Assembly: GCA_016290315.1 (NCBI GenBank)
Contig: JAEETK010000001.1
Span: forward strand, 19,157 to 83,156
DNA: 64,000 nt
DNA from: Candidatus Saccharimonadota bacterium
Lineage (GTDB): Bacteria; Patescibacteriota; Saccharimonadia; Saccharimonadales; Saccharimonadaceae
Reading direction: 5' to 3'
Below are positions 45,304 through 53,700 of the stretch, piece after piece. Within the stretch, counting starts at the first letter, position 1, and the number at the start of each line of letters is the position of its first letter. The translations under genes were made by a program, and so were the position numbers. The notes beneath the pieces were generated by a model. The model made no database searches, had not been told where the DNA came from, and worked only from the letters and a program-made list of their open reading frames with translations.

Positions 45304-46107
45304 CTATTCTGCCAGTTTTGTATCGATGACTTTTTCTAGGTTTGAAATTGCGTCTTTCATGGTGCCGTGAATAATGTCGGTACGCTCTCCGTTGACGAAA
45401 AATGACGGAGTAGATGAGATTTGATGTGCTGTTTTTGCGAGTTTGTGATCAAAATCGATTTTTTGGGTTAGTTTTTTGTCGTTGAGGTGGTTTTTGAATG
45501 CTTCGAGATTGCCTTTTGGAGCAACTTTTTGAAATAGCTCGCTAAGAGTATTGGTTAATTCGTCCCCAGATAAGTTTGACCATTGATCTTGGTTGTTAAA
45601 TAGGGCTTCAGACATTTGCCAGTAATATCCTTGTAGGCCGGCACTTTCGGCAGCGATAGCTGCGGGGCGAGCATTTTGATGCATAGATAGCGGATAATTT
45701 CGAGAAATGAAGAGGACGTTATCTTTATATTTTGAGTAAACTTGAGGGAGATATGACGCGAATAAGGCGCAGCCGGGGCATTGAAAGTCTGAATATTCAA
45801 TGACGATGACTTTTGCGTCGGCGTTGCCGCGAATATGATCGGCAATATTGCCGTTGTCTTCGTTGGCTGGGATGAAATGGTTTGCGATTGAAGCATCATC
45901 CGATATATGGTTTTGCTGATTTGAAGAAGATGGCTTATTTTTAATTAAGGAGTCGTCGTCCGAGCTGGGAGGGGTATTGTAGGATTGTCTATTGATTGTA
46001 CTAATAATCGTTAACGAAAGGGCTGCGATAGCTAATATGATGGAGATTGTGATAAGAAATAGGACCAGGATGTCTTTGCGACTATTGGTTTTTGCGTCAT
46101 TTTTCAT
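45304..46107 (-). CDS. DsbA-like thiol-disulphide oxidoreductase, membrane anchored
   Basis: Protein of 267 aa. One helix (about 13-36) leads to a Ser/Asn linker and a thioredoxin-fold domain. The active site is CPGC (C110, C113) in EYSDFQCPGCALF, and the cis-proline loop is SSTPSFFVNG. It would form or isomerise disulphides outside the membrane, useful for Cys-pair proteins such as the 43200 product. It converges on pilB. TATAAT ends exactly 6 nt before the ATG, so the message should be leaderless. Confidence 0.9.
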   Translation of the reverse strand: MKNDAKTNSRKDILVLFLITISIILAIAALSLTIISTINRQSYNTPPSSDDDSLIKNKPSSSNQQNHISDDASIANHFIPANEDNGNIADHIRGNADAKVIVIEYSDFQCPGCALFASYLPQVYSKYKDNVLFISRNYPLSMHQNARPAAIAAESAGLQGYYWQMSEALFNNQDQWSNLSGDELTNTLSELFQKVAPKGNLEAFKNHLNDKKLTQKIDFDHKLAKTAHQISSTPSFFVNGERTDIIHGTMKDAISNLEKVIDTKLAE

Positions 46108-46113
46108 AGGTTA

Positions 46114-46119
46114 ATTATA
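46114..46119 (-). promoter_or_regulatory. -10 element for leaderless DsbA-like gene
   Basis: Minus strand TATAAT, 6 nt, ATG at 46107. Confidence 0.55.
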
Positions 46120-46171
46120 CATGAGTATTTTAGCACGAACTACGTTCGCCTCTCTCGAACCCGTCATGGAA

Positions 46172-46208
46172 TAAAACAAAAAACATACCCTTGCGGGTAT
46201 CTTTTTTG
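46172..46208. terminator. Terminator of the tRNA pair
   Basis: Stem ATACCC/GGGTAT with A-run on the left and T-run on the right; in minus direction it follows tRNA-Gly. Confidence 0.75.
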
Positions 46209-46214
46209 TTTTAT

Positions 46215-46289
46215 TGGTGCGAGTTGAGAGAGTCGAACTCTCATGTTGAGTTTGGAAAACTCACATAATAACCGTTATATGAAACTCGC
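46215..46289 (-). tRNA. tRNA-Gly (anticodon TCC)
   Basis: Minus strand. Acceptor GCGAGTT/AACTCGC, discriminator A, encoded CCA (46215-46217). Anticodon stem TGAGT/ACTCA with loop TTTCCAA gives TCC. T-arm GAGAG-TTCGACT-CTCTC. The D-stem is short and A/T-rich. Confidence 0.93.
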
Positions 46290-46328
46290 ATGAGTTATGT
46301 AATTTATTATACTACGTATTCTACTACA

Positions 46329-46406
46329 TGGGGTGGGTAAGAGGGTTCGAACCTCCGACCTTCGGTGCCACAAACCGACGCTCTAACCAGCTGAGCTATA
46401 CCCACC
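46329..46406 (-). tRNA. tRNA-His (anticodon GTG)
   Basis: Minus strand. Anticodon stem TCGGT/ACCGA with loop TTGTGGC gives GTG. The extra G at position -1 (46406) faces C73 (46332), the His identity pair; CCA is encoded (46329-46331). It lies 40 bp upstream of tRNA-Gly on the same strand. Confidence 0.96.
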
Positions 46407-46459
46407 ATGCGAAGTAGACGCGCCAAAAAACTTTCTGGCGTATCTAGATTATATCAGAT

Positions 46460-47281
46460 TTAAAGCTGATTAGCAAAGACAATCAGATAAGCGACGTACC
46501 CAAGTCCAGCGCCGGCGGCGATAACTAGAATGACAATTAAGGACCAGAGCCAGCCGGAATGTGATTTTGGCGCCTCGGTGACGGTGTGTTTTTTACGTTT
46601 AGCCATTGGCGCTTTGGCAGGATTCTTTTGACTGTAGATATTTTTAGTACTTCGAATTGATGTGGCGCTATTTTCAGGAATATTGTTTCCGAGTGGTCGT
46701 TTTTCGACTTTGGTGTCTGCTAAGAACGGCGAGCGTCCGCCGAGGGAATAACTATTGGCATCAGGAGCTTCTTTGGGCGCTTTTGTGTGAGCGGAGACTT
46801 GCGGTGCGGGGGTAGCGGCGCGCTGTTGCTTTTGCTGAATTTTTGCCGCCACGCTTGGGCGCGTTGAGGTAGCGGACATTGCCGGCTTCTCGGGATGGGC
46901 GGTTGTTCTTGGGGTTGGATTTGAAGTTGGAGCAGGGGTAGCCTTACGGATTGTGGCTACTCGGGTGGTTGGCCTAACAACGGAGCGTTGTGGAATGGTA
47001 GAGGTAGTGGGGCGTTGTTGAATGGCGGGGCGCTTTACGATTGGCCGCGCGGTAGCGGTAGTGGTTTGAGCTGGACGCACCTGGGTGTGACTATGAATAT
47101 TGCGTGGTGCAAAATCCATAATGTGGCCGTGATTTTGTGGACGTGGGGCGGGGCGAGGAGTGGCAGCAACGGGTTTTGCTTTTGCCGCAGTAGAGCGAGA
47201 GCTTGAAGATTTGGGCTGTGCGCGCATAGCTTCATTGACAGCTCTGTCTAATTCTGCGTAATCGATGTTGTCACTACTCAT
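46460..47281 (-). CDS. Basic Pro/Ala/Thr-rich tail-anchored protein
   Basis: Protein of 273 aa. Residues 1-235 are low complexity, rich in Pro, Ala, Thr, Arg and Lys and predicted disordered. One C-terminal helix (about 243-268) follows KSHSGWLW, so the basic part should face the cytoplasm. The start ATG lies inside the last codons of tpiA (AATATGAGTAG), showing translational coupling. A short motif SYSLGGRSPFLAD near residue 180 is the only ordered-looking segment. The function is unknown; nucleic-acid or membrane-surface binding is conceivable. Confidence 0.7.
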   Translation of the reverse strand: MSSDNIDYAELDRAVNEAMRAQPKSSSSRSTAAKAKPVAATPRPAPRPQNHGHIMDFAPRNIHSHTQVRPAQTTTATARPIVKRPAIQQRPTTSTIPQRSVVRPTTRVATIRKATPAPTSNPTPRTTAHPEKPAMSATSTRPSVAAKIQQKQQRAATPAPQVSAHTKAPKEAPDANSYSLGGRSPFLADTKVEKRPLGNNIPENSATSIRSTKNIYSQKNPAKAPMAKRKKHTVTEAPKSHSGWLWSLIVILVIAAGAGLGYVAYLIVFANQL

Positions 47282-48062
47282 ATTTCTTCATCCCCTTTGC
47301 TGTTTCTACGATAGCACAGAATGAGTCTGCTATCAAACTGGCGCCCCCGATTAATAGACCGTCGATACCGTTAATTGAAAGGTATCCACCGGCGGTGTCG
47401 GAATTGACCGACCCACCGTAGAGCACTGGGATCTGCTCGCTGGCGGTTTTGCCGAAAAGTTTAGAAATATGTTTGCGAATCAGTATTTGCGCTTCGTCGA
47501 TATCGGCAGGCTTGGCTGGGCGAGCGTTTTTGTTGCTAGAAATTGCCCAAACTGGTTCGTATGCGATGATAATTTTTGAAATATCTTCTTTGCTAACTTC
47601 ATGGAGGCCATTGATGAGTTGGCTATAAATAGCAGCGGCGGTCTCGCCATCCTTGCGTTCCATTGCTGTTTCGCCGATGCAGAGAATAGGGGTGAGATTG
47701 TTGCGGATTGCGGCGGCTACTTTCTTGGCAATATCTTCTTCAGACTCATTAAAAACGTAACGACGTTCGGAGTGGCCAACGATAGCGTAATCTACGAATC
47801 CGCGGAGCTGCGAAACGGATGTTTCGCCAGTATATGCGCCGTAATCGCGCCAGTAAAAGTTTTGAGCAGCGAGCTTGAATTGGCGACGGTTGATTTGTAG
47901 TGAGAGTGGCTGAAGCGCAACGGTGGATGGGGCCAGAATAACTTGGACGTTACGCGATGGAGTGATACGTTTCTCGAGACGATGCAGATATAGGCTGGCT
48001 TCGCCAGGAGTGAAATTCATTTTCCAGTTAGCAATAATATAAGTTTTTCTGGGACTAGTCAT
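47274..48062 (-). CDS. tpiA: Triosephosphate isomerase
   Basis: Protein of 262 aa. ANWKMN holds N12 and K14, H97 in VGHSERR is the electrophile and E169 in IAYEPVWAI the base. GGSVNS and the late phosphate loop LLIGGAS are present. It interconverts dihydroxyacetone phosphate and glyceraldehyde 3-phosphate, upstream of the gap product. An extended -10 element ends 6 nt before the ATG, so the message should be leaderless. Confidence 0.97.
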   Translation of the reverse strand: MTSPRKTYIIANWKMNFTPGEASLYLHRLEKRITPSRNVQVILAPSTVALQPLSLQINRRQFKLAAQNFYWRDYGAYTGETSVSQLRGFVDYAIVGHSERRYVFNESEEDIAKKVAAAIRNNLTPILCIGETAMERKDGETAAAIYSQLINGLHEVSKEDISKIIIAYEPVWAISSNKNARPAKPADIDEAQILIRKHISKLFGKTASEQIPVLYGGSVNSDTAGGYLSINGIDGLLIGGASLIADSFCAIVETAKGMKKYE

Positions 48063-48068
48063 ACTTAT

Positions 48069-48077
48069 ATTTTAGCA
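48069..48077 (-). promoter_or_regulatory. Extended -10 element for leaderless tpiA
   Basis: Minus strand TGC-TAAAAT, 6 nt, ATG at 48062. Confidence 0.6.
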
Positions 48078-48098
48078 TAAGCTAGATAAACACATGTA

Positions 48099-48626
48099 TT
48101 AGATTTTATAATCTGGCATGCCGTAAGAAATCCACCCAAAGAGGAAGAAGAGTTCGTTAAAGATGAAAGAAAAGATAAGGAAGGATGCGGCAAGAGGGAA
48201 ACTAAAGATCAACATTAAAATAACGATAGACCAAATAATTAGGGTTAGCCCAAGTTCGGTCATATGGATAGGCATTTTGGCATGTTTGGAGATATTAGCG
48301 ATGACGCTGCGGATGACGTCATTATATTTGCGACAGAGGTAATAAAGTGCGAGAAGCATTGCGGCTATAATGGTAGCCGAGACGATCCAGCTGAGTATCT
48401 CATTTTGCGCAAAGAATAGGACGACGCCACGAGGGGCGGTGGAGGTCGGATTTTGCGGATAAGTGGTGGAAGAGATTATTTTGAAGATATTTCTTGAGCC
48501 GTCGATAGAGATAAAAGGATTAATTACTAATAATGTGCCGATGCCAATACTTAGAATAAAGCCAGCAAAAAGGCTGATTCTGCCCAAAAAACGGCAGACT
48601 CTTCCAAAATAATTCGTGTTCTCCAT
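48099..48626 (-). CDS. Four-span membrane protein of unknown function
   Basis: Protein of 175 aa. Helices at about 15-36, 76-96, 124-142 and 146-166; the segment between the first two (residues 40-70) is polar and external. No family is recognised. An extended -10 element ends 6 nt before its ATG, the same arrangement as tpiA downstream. Confidence 0.65.
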   Translation of the reverse strand: MENTNYFGRVCRFLGRISLFAGFILSIGIGTLLVINPFISIDGSRNIFKIISSTTYPQNPTSTAPRGVVLFFAQNEILSWIVSATIIAAMLLALYYLCRKYNDVIRSVIANISKHAKMPIHMTELGLTLIIWSIVILMLIFSFPLAASFLIFSFIFNELFFLFGWISYGMPDYKI

Positions 48627-48632
48627 AAAGTT

Positions 48633-48641
48633 ATTTTAGCA
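48633..48641 (-). promoter_or_regulatory. Extended -10 element for the leaderless 48099 gene
   Basis: Minus strand TGC-TAAAAT, 6 nt, ATG at 48626. Confidence 0.6.
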
Positions 48642-48645
48642 TGAG

Positions 48646-49413
48646 CTATTTAATTAGACCAAGAATGCCACGTAGTGAATAGGCTGTATCTTCGTGATTG
48701 CGGACGGTGATAGTATCTACGCCCATTTGAACGACTGGGTAATCGTTGCCGCCAGGTTGGGTCATATCGCCAAAGTAGAGAATGTCAGATTTTTTAACTT
48801 TAAGTTCTTCCATAAGGTGCGTCATGCCGAATACTTTATTCATGCCTGGAGTAATAGCATTGATTGAGGTGGTGCCGCCGATTTCGTAGTCGAATTCTGG
48901 GGCAAGTTCTTTGCAGCGCTTGACGATAGCTTCGCGTTTTTTGCAATCTGGATCCCAAGCGTATTTAGCTTCAGTGCCGGCAGTTTGGCCAAGTGCAGAG
49001 AAAGTAACTTGACTGAGGCGGTTTTCGATAATTTCGTCGCCCTTAGCGAGCTTGTCGGCTTCCCAGTATCCAAGCTCTTTAGCGGCAGTTTCGATAGCTT
49101 CGCTAATTTTTGCGACCTGCTCGTCGGTAAGGGGATAGCTGTAGACTTGTTTCCAATCTTTTTTCTTGGAGTCGTAGCGATAGTATTGGGTTCCTTGAGC
49201 TACGAAGAGATGAAGATGCTCGAGTTGTTTCGGAGTGGCATCTTTGAGTTCGTTGACGATTTGAACGAGAAATTGGTCAAATTTTTGGCCAGAAATTGGG
49301 CAGATTTCAAAATGGTCAAGACATTGTGTGAGGAGATCGGCGATTTCCTTTGGAATGGGGGTCTTGGCGATATTTAAGGTTTGGTCAACGTCGAATGCTA
49401 AAACTTTCTTCAT
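48646..49413 (-). CDS. HAD-IIB hydrolase, eukaryote-type phosphomannomutase-like
   Basis: Protein of 255 aa. AFDVDQTL at residues 6-13 is the HAD catalytic motif (nucleophile D8, acid D10). PISGQKFDQF is motif II, and ILYFGDMTQPGGNDYPVVQM is motif IV, which holds the metal-binding acids. IENRLSQVTFSALGQTA and GTTSINAITPGMNKVFGMTHL recall the cap and core of PMM2-type phosphomannomutases. It may interconvert mannose phosphates for glycan synthesis or act as a sugar phosphatase. AGGAGAAACC precedes the ATG. Confidence 0.8.
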   Translation of the reverse strand: MKKVLAFDVDQTLNIAKTPIPKEIADLLTQCLDHFEICPISGQKFDQFLVQIVNELKDATPKQLEHLHLFVAQGTQYYRYDSKKKDWKQVYSYPLTDEQVAKISEAIETAAKELGYWEADKLAKGDEIIENRLSQVTFSALGQTAGTEAKYAWDPDCKKREAIVKRCKELAPEFDYEIGGTTSINAITPGMNKVFGMTHLMEELKVKKSDILYFGDMTQPGGNDYPVVQMGVDTITVRNHEDTAYSLRGILGLIK

Positions 49414-49514
49414 GGTTTCTCCTGATTATATGTAAGTATTTTAACTTATTCAGTGGAAGGTTTCTACGGAATCTTTGCATAATTATACAGTTGGCTTGCT
49501 GGTTCGCGAAACAA

Positions 49515-49547
49515 GAAAAAGCCCCTCTTCCTGATGGAAGAGGGGGG
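49515..49547 (-). terminator. Terminator of the 49598 gene
   Basis: Minus strand stem CCCCTCTTCC/GGAAGAGGGG followed by CTTTTTC. Confidence 0.85.
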
Positions 49548-49597
49548 TGATAGACGTATGTTCAGTTGCATTTCGGTGCCGCCCCGAAGGGCGCGGA

Positions 49598-50233
49598 TCA
49601 GCCGCAGTTGATTTTCTGAATCAGGGCAAGGGTTTTTTCGTACCCCTCCCTCTGCATGGGCGTAAGCCCTTCGAGGGGATCGGGATTGGCGGGAGCCGGA
49701 GTGCCGCTGGTTCCGGGATTGGCGGGAGCCGGAGTGCCGCTGGTCCCGGGATTGGCGGGAGCCGGAGTGCCGCTGCCAGTTCCCGTTCCGGGATTGGGCT
49801 GCTGCGCGGGCGCATTTACGATGCCCTCAATCCAGGCCCTGATCGAATTCTTGAGGTCGTCGATCTGTTTTGCCGTGATAGCGCTTTTGGCAGGGGGCTG
49901 GATCACGCATACAGTGTTTCCGGCTGCGATGGCCCAGTCTGCTACCGACGGGTAGTATGATTTGTTCTGGAGATCGTTGGCCCAGTTGTCGATTTCCTCG
50001 ATCAGCTTCTGTTTTGCGGCCTCAGAGGCCTTGCCGGATCCGGGAACAATCTGAATTGCTCTGTTGCTGTCCTGCTGCAGCAGGATGATCGCTTCGGGAC
50101 ACTTGGAGTGGATCTTCGAAATCTCCTGCTGGGCAGTGGGGCGGTTCAGGCCCACGATGTGGGTCCGCCTCATTCCCTGAGGATCGATGTAGAATACTCT
50201 GTTGATAACGGAAAGATACGGAATTTTAGCCAT
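49598..50233 (-). CDS. Unknown protein with PGTSGTPAPAN repeats
   Basis: Protein of 211 aa. A compact N-terminal domain (residues 1-140: IPYLSVINRVFYIDPQGMRR ... VADWAIAAGNTVCVIQPPAK) is followed by three PGTSGTPAPAN repeats at about 150-185 and a short conserved-looking tail LTPMQREGYEKTLALIQKI. No signal peptide or membrane helix. The G/C-rich codon use differs from the housekeeping genes nearby. AAGGAGG precedes the ATG and a structured leader of about 200 nt precedes that. No family is recognised. Confidence 0.65.
   Translation of the reverse strand: MAKIPYLSVINRVFYIDPQGMRRTHIVGLNRPTAQQEISKIHSKCPEAIILLQQDSNRAIQIVPGSGKASEAAKQKLIEEIDNWANDLQNKSYYPSVADWAIAAGNTVCVIQPPAKSAITAKQIDDLKNSIRAWIEGIVNAPAQQPNPGTGTGSGTPAPANPGTSGTPAPANPGTSGTPAPANPDPLEGLTPMQREGYEKTLALIQKINCG
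49685..49783 (-). repeat. Three 33-bp tandem repeats in coding sequence
   Basis: Plus-strand copies of ATTGGCGGGAGCCGGAGTGC start at 49685, 49718 and 49751 and encode the PGTSGTPAPAN repeats. Near-identity at DNA level suggests recent expansion. Confidence 0.9.
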
Positions 50234-50437
50234 AAATTAGCCTCCTTATAGGTAAGATACCCGTCTCGGAATTGAGTACGGGAATCGGCTTGCCACTTTA
50301 GCCGAGTATTAAACGCGTCATTTAGTGAAAATGATGCGCTCGATGCTCGACTAAAAGGGAAGCGAAAGGAGAAGCATTTAATACTGAATAATACGTCTAT
50401 TAAAATACTTACACCGCCTTTTGCAGCGTATGAGGCC
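50234..50437 (-). ncRNA. Structured 5' leader, candidate cis-regulatory RNA
   Basis: About 200 nt between promoter and ATG. A 12-bp helix joins 50305-50316 to 50374-50385, including one pair that is G-U only in minus-strand RNA. Hairpins at 50285-50305 (TCGGCT/AGCCGA) and 50260-50282 (CCCGT/ACGGG) follow. An alternative hairpin at 50314-50338 competes for three bases of the long helix, giving a possible two-state switch. No known class is recognised. Confidence 0.5.
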
Positions 50438-50466
50438 ATTTTAGCATACTTTCTTATAAATGTCAA
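50438..50466 (-). promoter_or_regulatory. Sigma70-type promoter
   Basis: Minus strand TTGACA (50461-50466), 17-nt spacer ending TGC, TAAAAT (50438-50443). Confidence 0.8.
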
Positions 50467-50500
50467 TAGTAATTATATATTTTATGCTTATTTTCAATGC

Positions 50501-50532
50501 AAAAAAAGGCCCCGCCGTTACGGTTGGGGGCC
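50501..50532 (-). terminator. Terminator of the microprotein gene
   Basis: Minus strand GGCCCC ... GGGGCC with inner CCG/CGG pairs, followed by TTTTTTT. Confidence 0.85.
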
Positions 50533-50543
50533 TGTGGAGCAGA

Positions 50544-50627
50544 TTACTTTTTGTTGGGATTCCGTCTCGTAGAGGCTTTGCCTTTATACTTCGGCGGAAC
50601 GATACAGGTTACATGAATTCTTGCCAT
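50544..50627 (-). CDS. 27-residue basic microprotein gene
   Basis: The frame encodes a 27-aa protein beginning MARIHVTCIVPPKYKGKA and ending RRNPNKK. It is supported by a full transcription unit: TTGACT-17-CATAAT promoter, AAGGAG nine bases before the ATG, the frame, then a strong terminator 12 nt after the stop. The protein has 9 Lys or Arg, one Cys and a PPKYKG turn. It does not match ribosomal protein bTHX. It might bind RNA or a membrane; the function is unknown. Confidence 0.6.
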   Translation of the reverse strand: MARIHVTCIVPPKYKGKASTRRNPNKK

Positions 50628-50695
50628 ATTCTTAACTCCTTTCTATAAGATCTTGTTCTTGCGTTTTGTAATACAAAGCGCTAGTACACATGGTT

Positions 50696-50724
50696 ATTAT
50701 GGCATACTTCATGCAAAAAGTCAA
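50696..50724 (-). promoter_or_regulatory. Promoter of the microprotein gene
   Basis: Minus strand TTGACT (50719-50724), 17-nt spacer, CATAAT (50696-50701). Confidence 0.7.
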
Positions 50725-50757
50725 TACTATGAGTGTCTATATGCCTGTTAAAGCTTA

Positions 50758-50766
50758 TGCTATTAT
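50758..50766 (+). promoter_or_regulatory. Extended -10 element for the leaderless heparinase-like gene
   Basis: TGC-TATTAT, exactly 6 nt, ATG at 50773. Confidence 0.6.
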
Positions 50767-50772
50767 TTAATT

Positions 50773-53700
50773 ATGAGAAAGAGGTTTAGTTATAGATTAA
50801 TTGCGGTTTTTGCTGCAGTGGCACTGCTGGTTTTGTGTATCACGCCATTGCTGACGCGGAAGAATACGGGTGCAGTAGCTAAGGATTTGCATAATGATAT
50901 ACGCAAAGACGTTGAAAATTACTATAACAGCGTTAAAGGTACTACTCATGCGTTTAGATTGTCGGGTGGACAGAGTTTGCTGAATAAAAAGGCCGATTTG
51001 ATTAATAGCTACAGCAAGTTTCATGGTGAGCTTCAAGGAATAAACGGGTCGGTTGCGGATATTTATAGAAGGATAGTTAGTAGCAATGTCGAAAAATCAA
51101 AACAAATTATAACCGACGCTAGTGGTAAAGCGAATATTTTAACCGGGTATATACAAGCAAAAAAAGATTTGGATGCCGTATTGCGGCAAACTTCGCAAGC
51201 GAACAGTAATCTTACGGTCAAAGAGAAAAGTGGCGATTCGTATTACAAGTATACGATGGCTGCTTTAGATTCGGATACTGCTACGTCGTTATCGAATAAG
51301 GCGCGGTCGGTAAAGGGGAGAGTCGAGCAGCTGATACTGGTTTATCAGGTTACGAAAGAAGCAAAGTACCTTGCGGCGTTGAAGAAAGAGATTGTTGAAG
51401 CAGCGAAGTGGAGCAATAACTGGCAGTCGTCGCAGTATATTGATACCGTTGAGATTGCCTATGCGGTTAGTTTGGGGTATGACTATGCTTATAACGCATT
51501 AACTGTGTCACAAAGATACTTGATAGAGAATAGATTATTGACAGCCGTGTTGATGTACGGTACGGATCACTATTCGAATGCACTAAATAGAACATATGGG
51601 AATTTTAACCAGGTGGGACATTCGGGAGCTGGCATAGTGGCGTTGGCGTTGATAAGCTCGTCTGGCGATGGTGAATGTGAAAGAATAAAGGTAATTTCAG
51701 ATGATGGTAAGGGCATACAGATTGAGTATCCCGTAAAAAGCCAAAAAGATAAAGCGCTCGTTTGTGGGCGCGCAGATAAATTAATTGGAAACTCTGTTGC
51801 GAGAATAGACGACGATGCACTGTACGATTTACTAAAAGATAAAATTCAGGGCTCCGGCAATAATCGGTACATAAGATTGCGTACCCTATATGCGGCCGTA
51901 ATTGCCAAGACGACGGATTACTTGCCTAGTGTAATAAAGTCGAATAATATGTATGCGGATGGTTCTTATCCGGAGGGTAAAAACTATTATCTATTCGGTA
52001 TGAAGTATTTTGGTTACTATCTTGCAGCGCTACAGAATACTTTGGGAAAGAGCTATAACTTGCTGAGTTTTGAGGGCGATGGGCTTCGGGATCACATGCT
52101 GAATAGTATTGTCTTTAATCCGGTTTATATTTCTAGTGTAAGTGGTAATAACTTTGATTATGCTGACTCGGCAAGAACAACGGCAAGTAGGGTTGAGGGG
52201 AGAGCTTTTGGCAGTTATGCTAGTGCGGGCTTGGAGGATGATCTGTTCTACTTGACAAACCTAAATGCAAAAAAAGGCCACGAGAAAGTTGCAAATGTCA
52301 TTTATGACTACAAAAAGAGGACCGCAAGGGCTTGGGGCTTCAATGGTATTATGTGGTACGACGAGTCGTATGATAAAAAGAGTGCCGAAATAGCATTCGA
52401 AGACGCCTACAATAACTCAATTTATCATAATGATGGGATTAATAAGAATCTTAGCAGGCTTGGCGTAAGCGCTTTTAAGAGTAGCTACACGGGCGGAGAT
52501 GGTATATTTGTTGCCATGAAGGGCGGGGATACGTCTGCTAATCATACCCACTTAGATTTAGGCTCTTATGTTCTCGATGCAATGGGAACGAGGTGGATTG
52601 CGGACGCTGGAACTGGGTATGGATTAACAAAATATAACGATAAGAATCGTCGTAGGTGGCAATATTATATGACCAGAGCTGAAGCCCATAGCACAATAGT
52701 CGTGAATGCCCCCAAAACCGTAGGTGGCTACGTTGCGGCAGATCAGTGGATACAGGCTAAGGCGCCGTTTGAGAACGAGAAGTTTAAATCGTCCGATAAC
52801 TCGGGTTTTGCAATAGTGAATCTGACGGAGGCTTATAATAAGTTGAATAACGATATTCAGCTAGGAAAGGCTGATATGAGTAGTATATGTACTCATATGG
52901 GCTGTAATAAAAATACGGTAAAGAGGGGTCTGAAGCTGTTTAACCATAAAAAATATGTGCTTGTGCAGGATAAGGTTAATTTAAAATCAGTTGGTACGTA
53001 CAATTCATTCATTAATATAGGCACGAAGGAAACAGGCGGTAAAGATATCTCTGCCAATATTCTCAGCAATAACGAGGCGATATTGACGGACGGGCTTGGA
53101 CATCAGGTAAAAGTAATATTGAAGACGAAAGGTTTGGGCGCAAAATTTGTATACGTAGATAATGTTACGGGCGGAACTGGCGTTTTGAATAGCGACCTTG
53201 ATAAGGCGAGTAGTAGCAGCGTAAATCACAAAAGGCTGGTAGTTCGCTATAAGAGCGTGAGCGGTTCAGAAGCTATAGATGCGGAGATTGGAGTTTTCTA
53301 TATTCCTGTTGATGGTAGCGCAATAGATAATGATGTTTTGAAGCTTGTCAGCCTAGATAAGTGGCACATGCCGAAAGAACCAATAATAAAAGTCGTTAGC
53401 AATGGAGAATCGATAACTAGCAATAGTAGTATTCGAGGGAGCGCTTTGATTGAAATTAGTAAGCAAAGTGGCAGCGAATCTAGCGATGTAATCAAATACA
53501 GTCTCGATAATGGAGCGACCTGGTATAAATATGACAATAACGACAGTAAAGATATTCAGCGAAGAACTATAGCCGGAAATGGCCCTCAGAAGAGAACCGT
53601 TTTGGCAGTACTAGATGATGGTGCTGGTATTCAGAGCGATACGGCGAAAATTACGAACTTTGTGGTTAATATAAGCGACTCTGGCGCCTCGAATGGAGGT

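Noticed and set aside
46130..46172. Possible tRNA remnant near the tRNA pair
   Set aside because: A CTCTCGAACCCGTC stretch recalls a T-arm, but no acceptor or anticodon stem can be formed.
49685..49783. Possible CRISPR array
   Set aside because: The 33-bp units are contiguous without spacers and encode an in-frame peptide repeat.
50544..50627. Ribosomal protein bTHX
   Set aside because: Similar size and basic character, but the bTHX pattern (GKGDxRTRRGKI) is absent.
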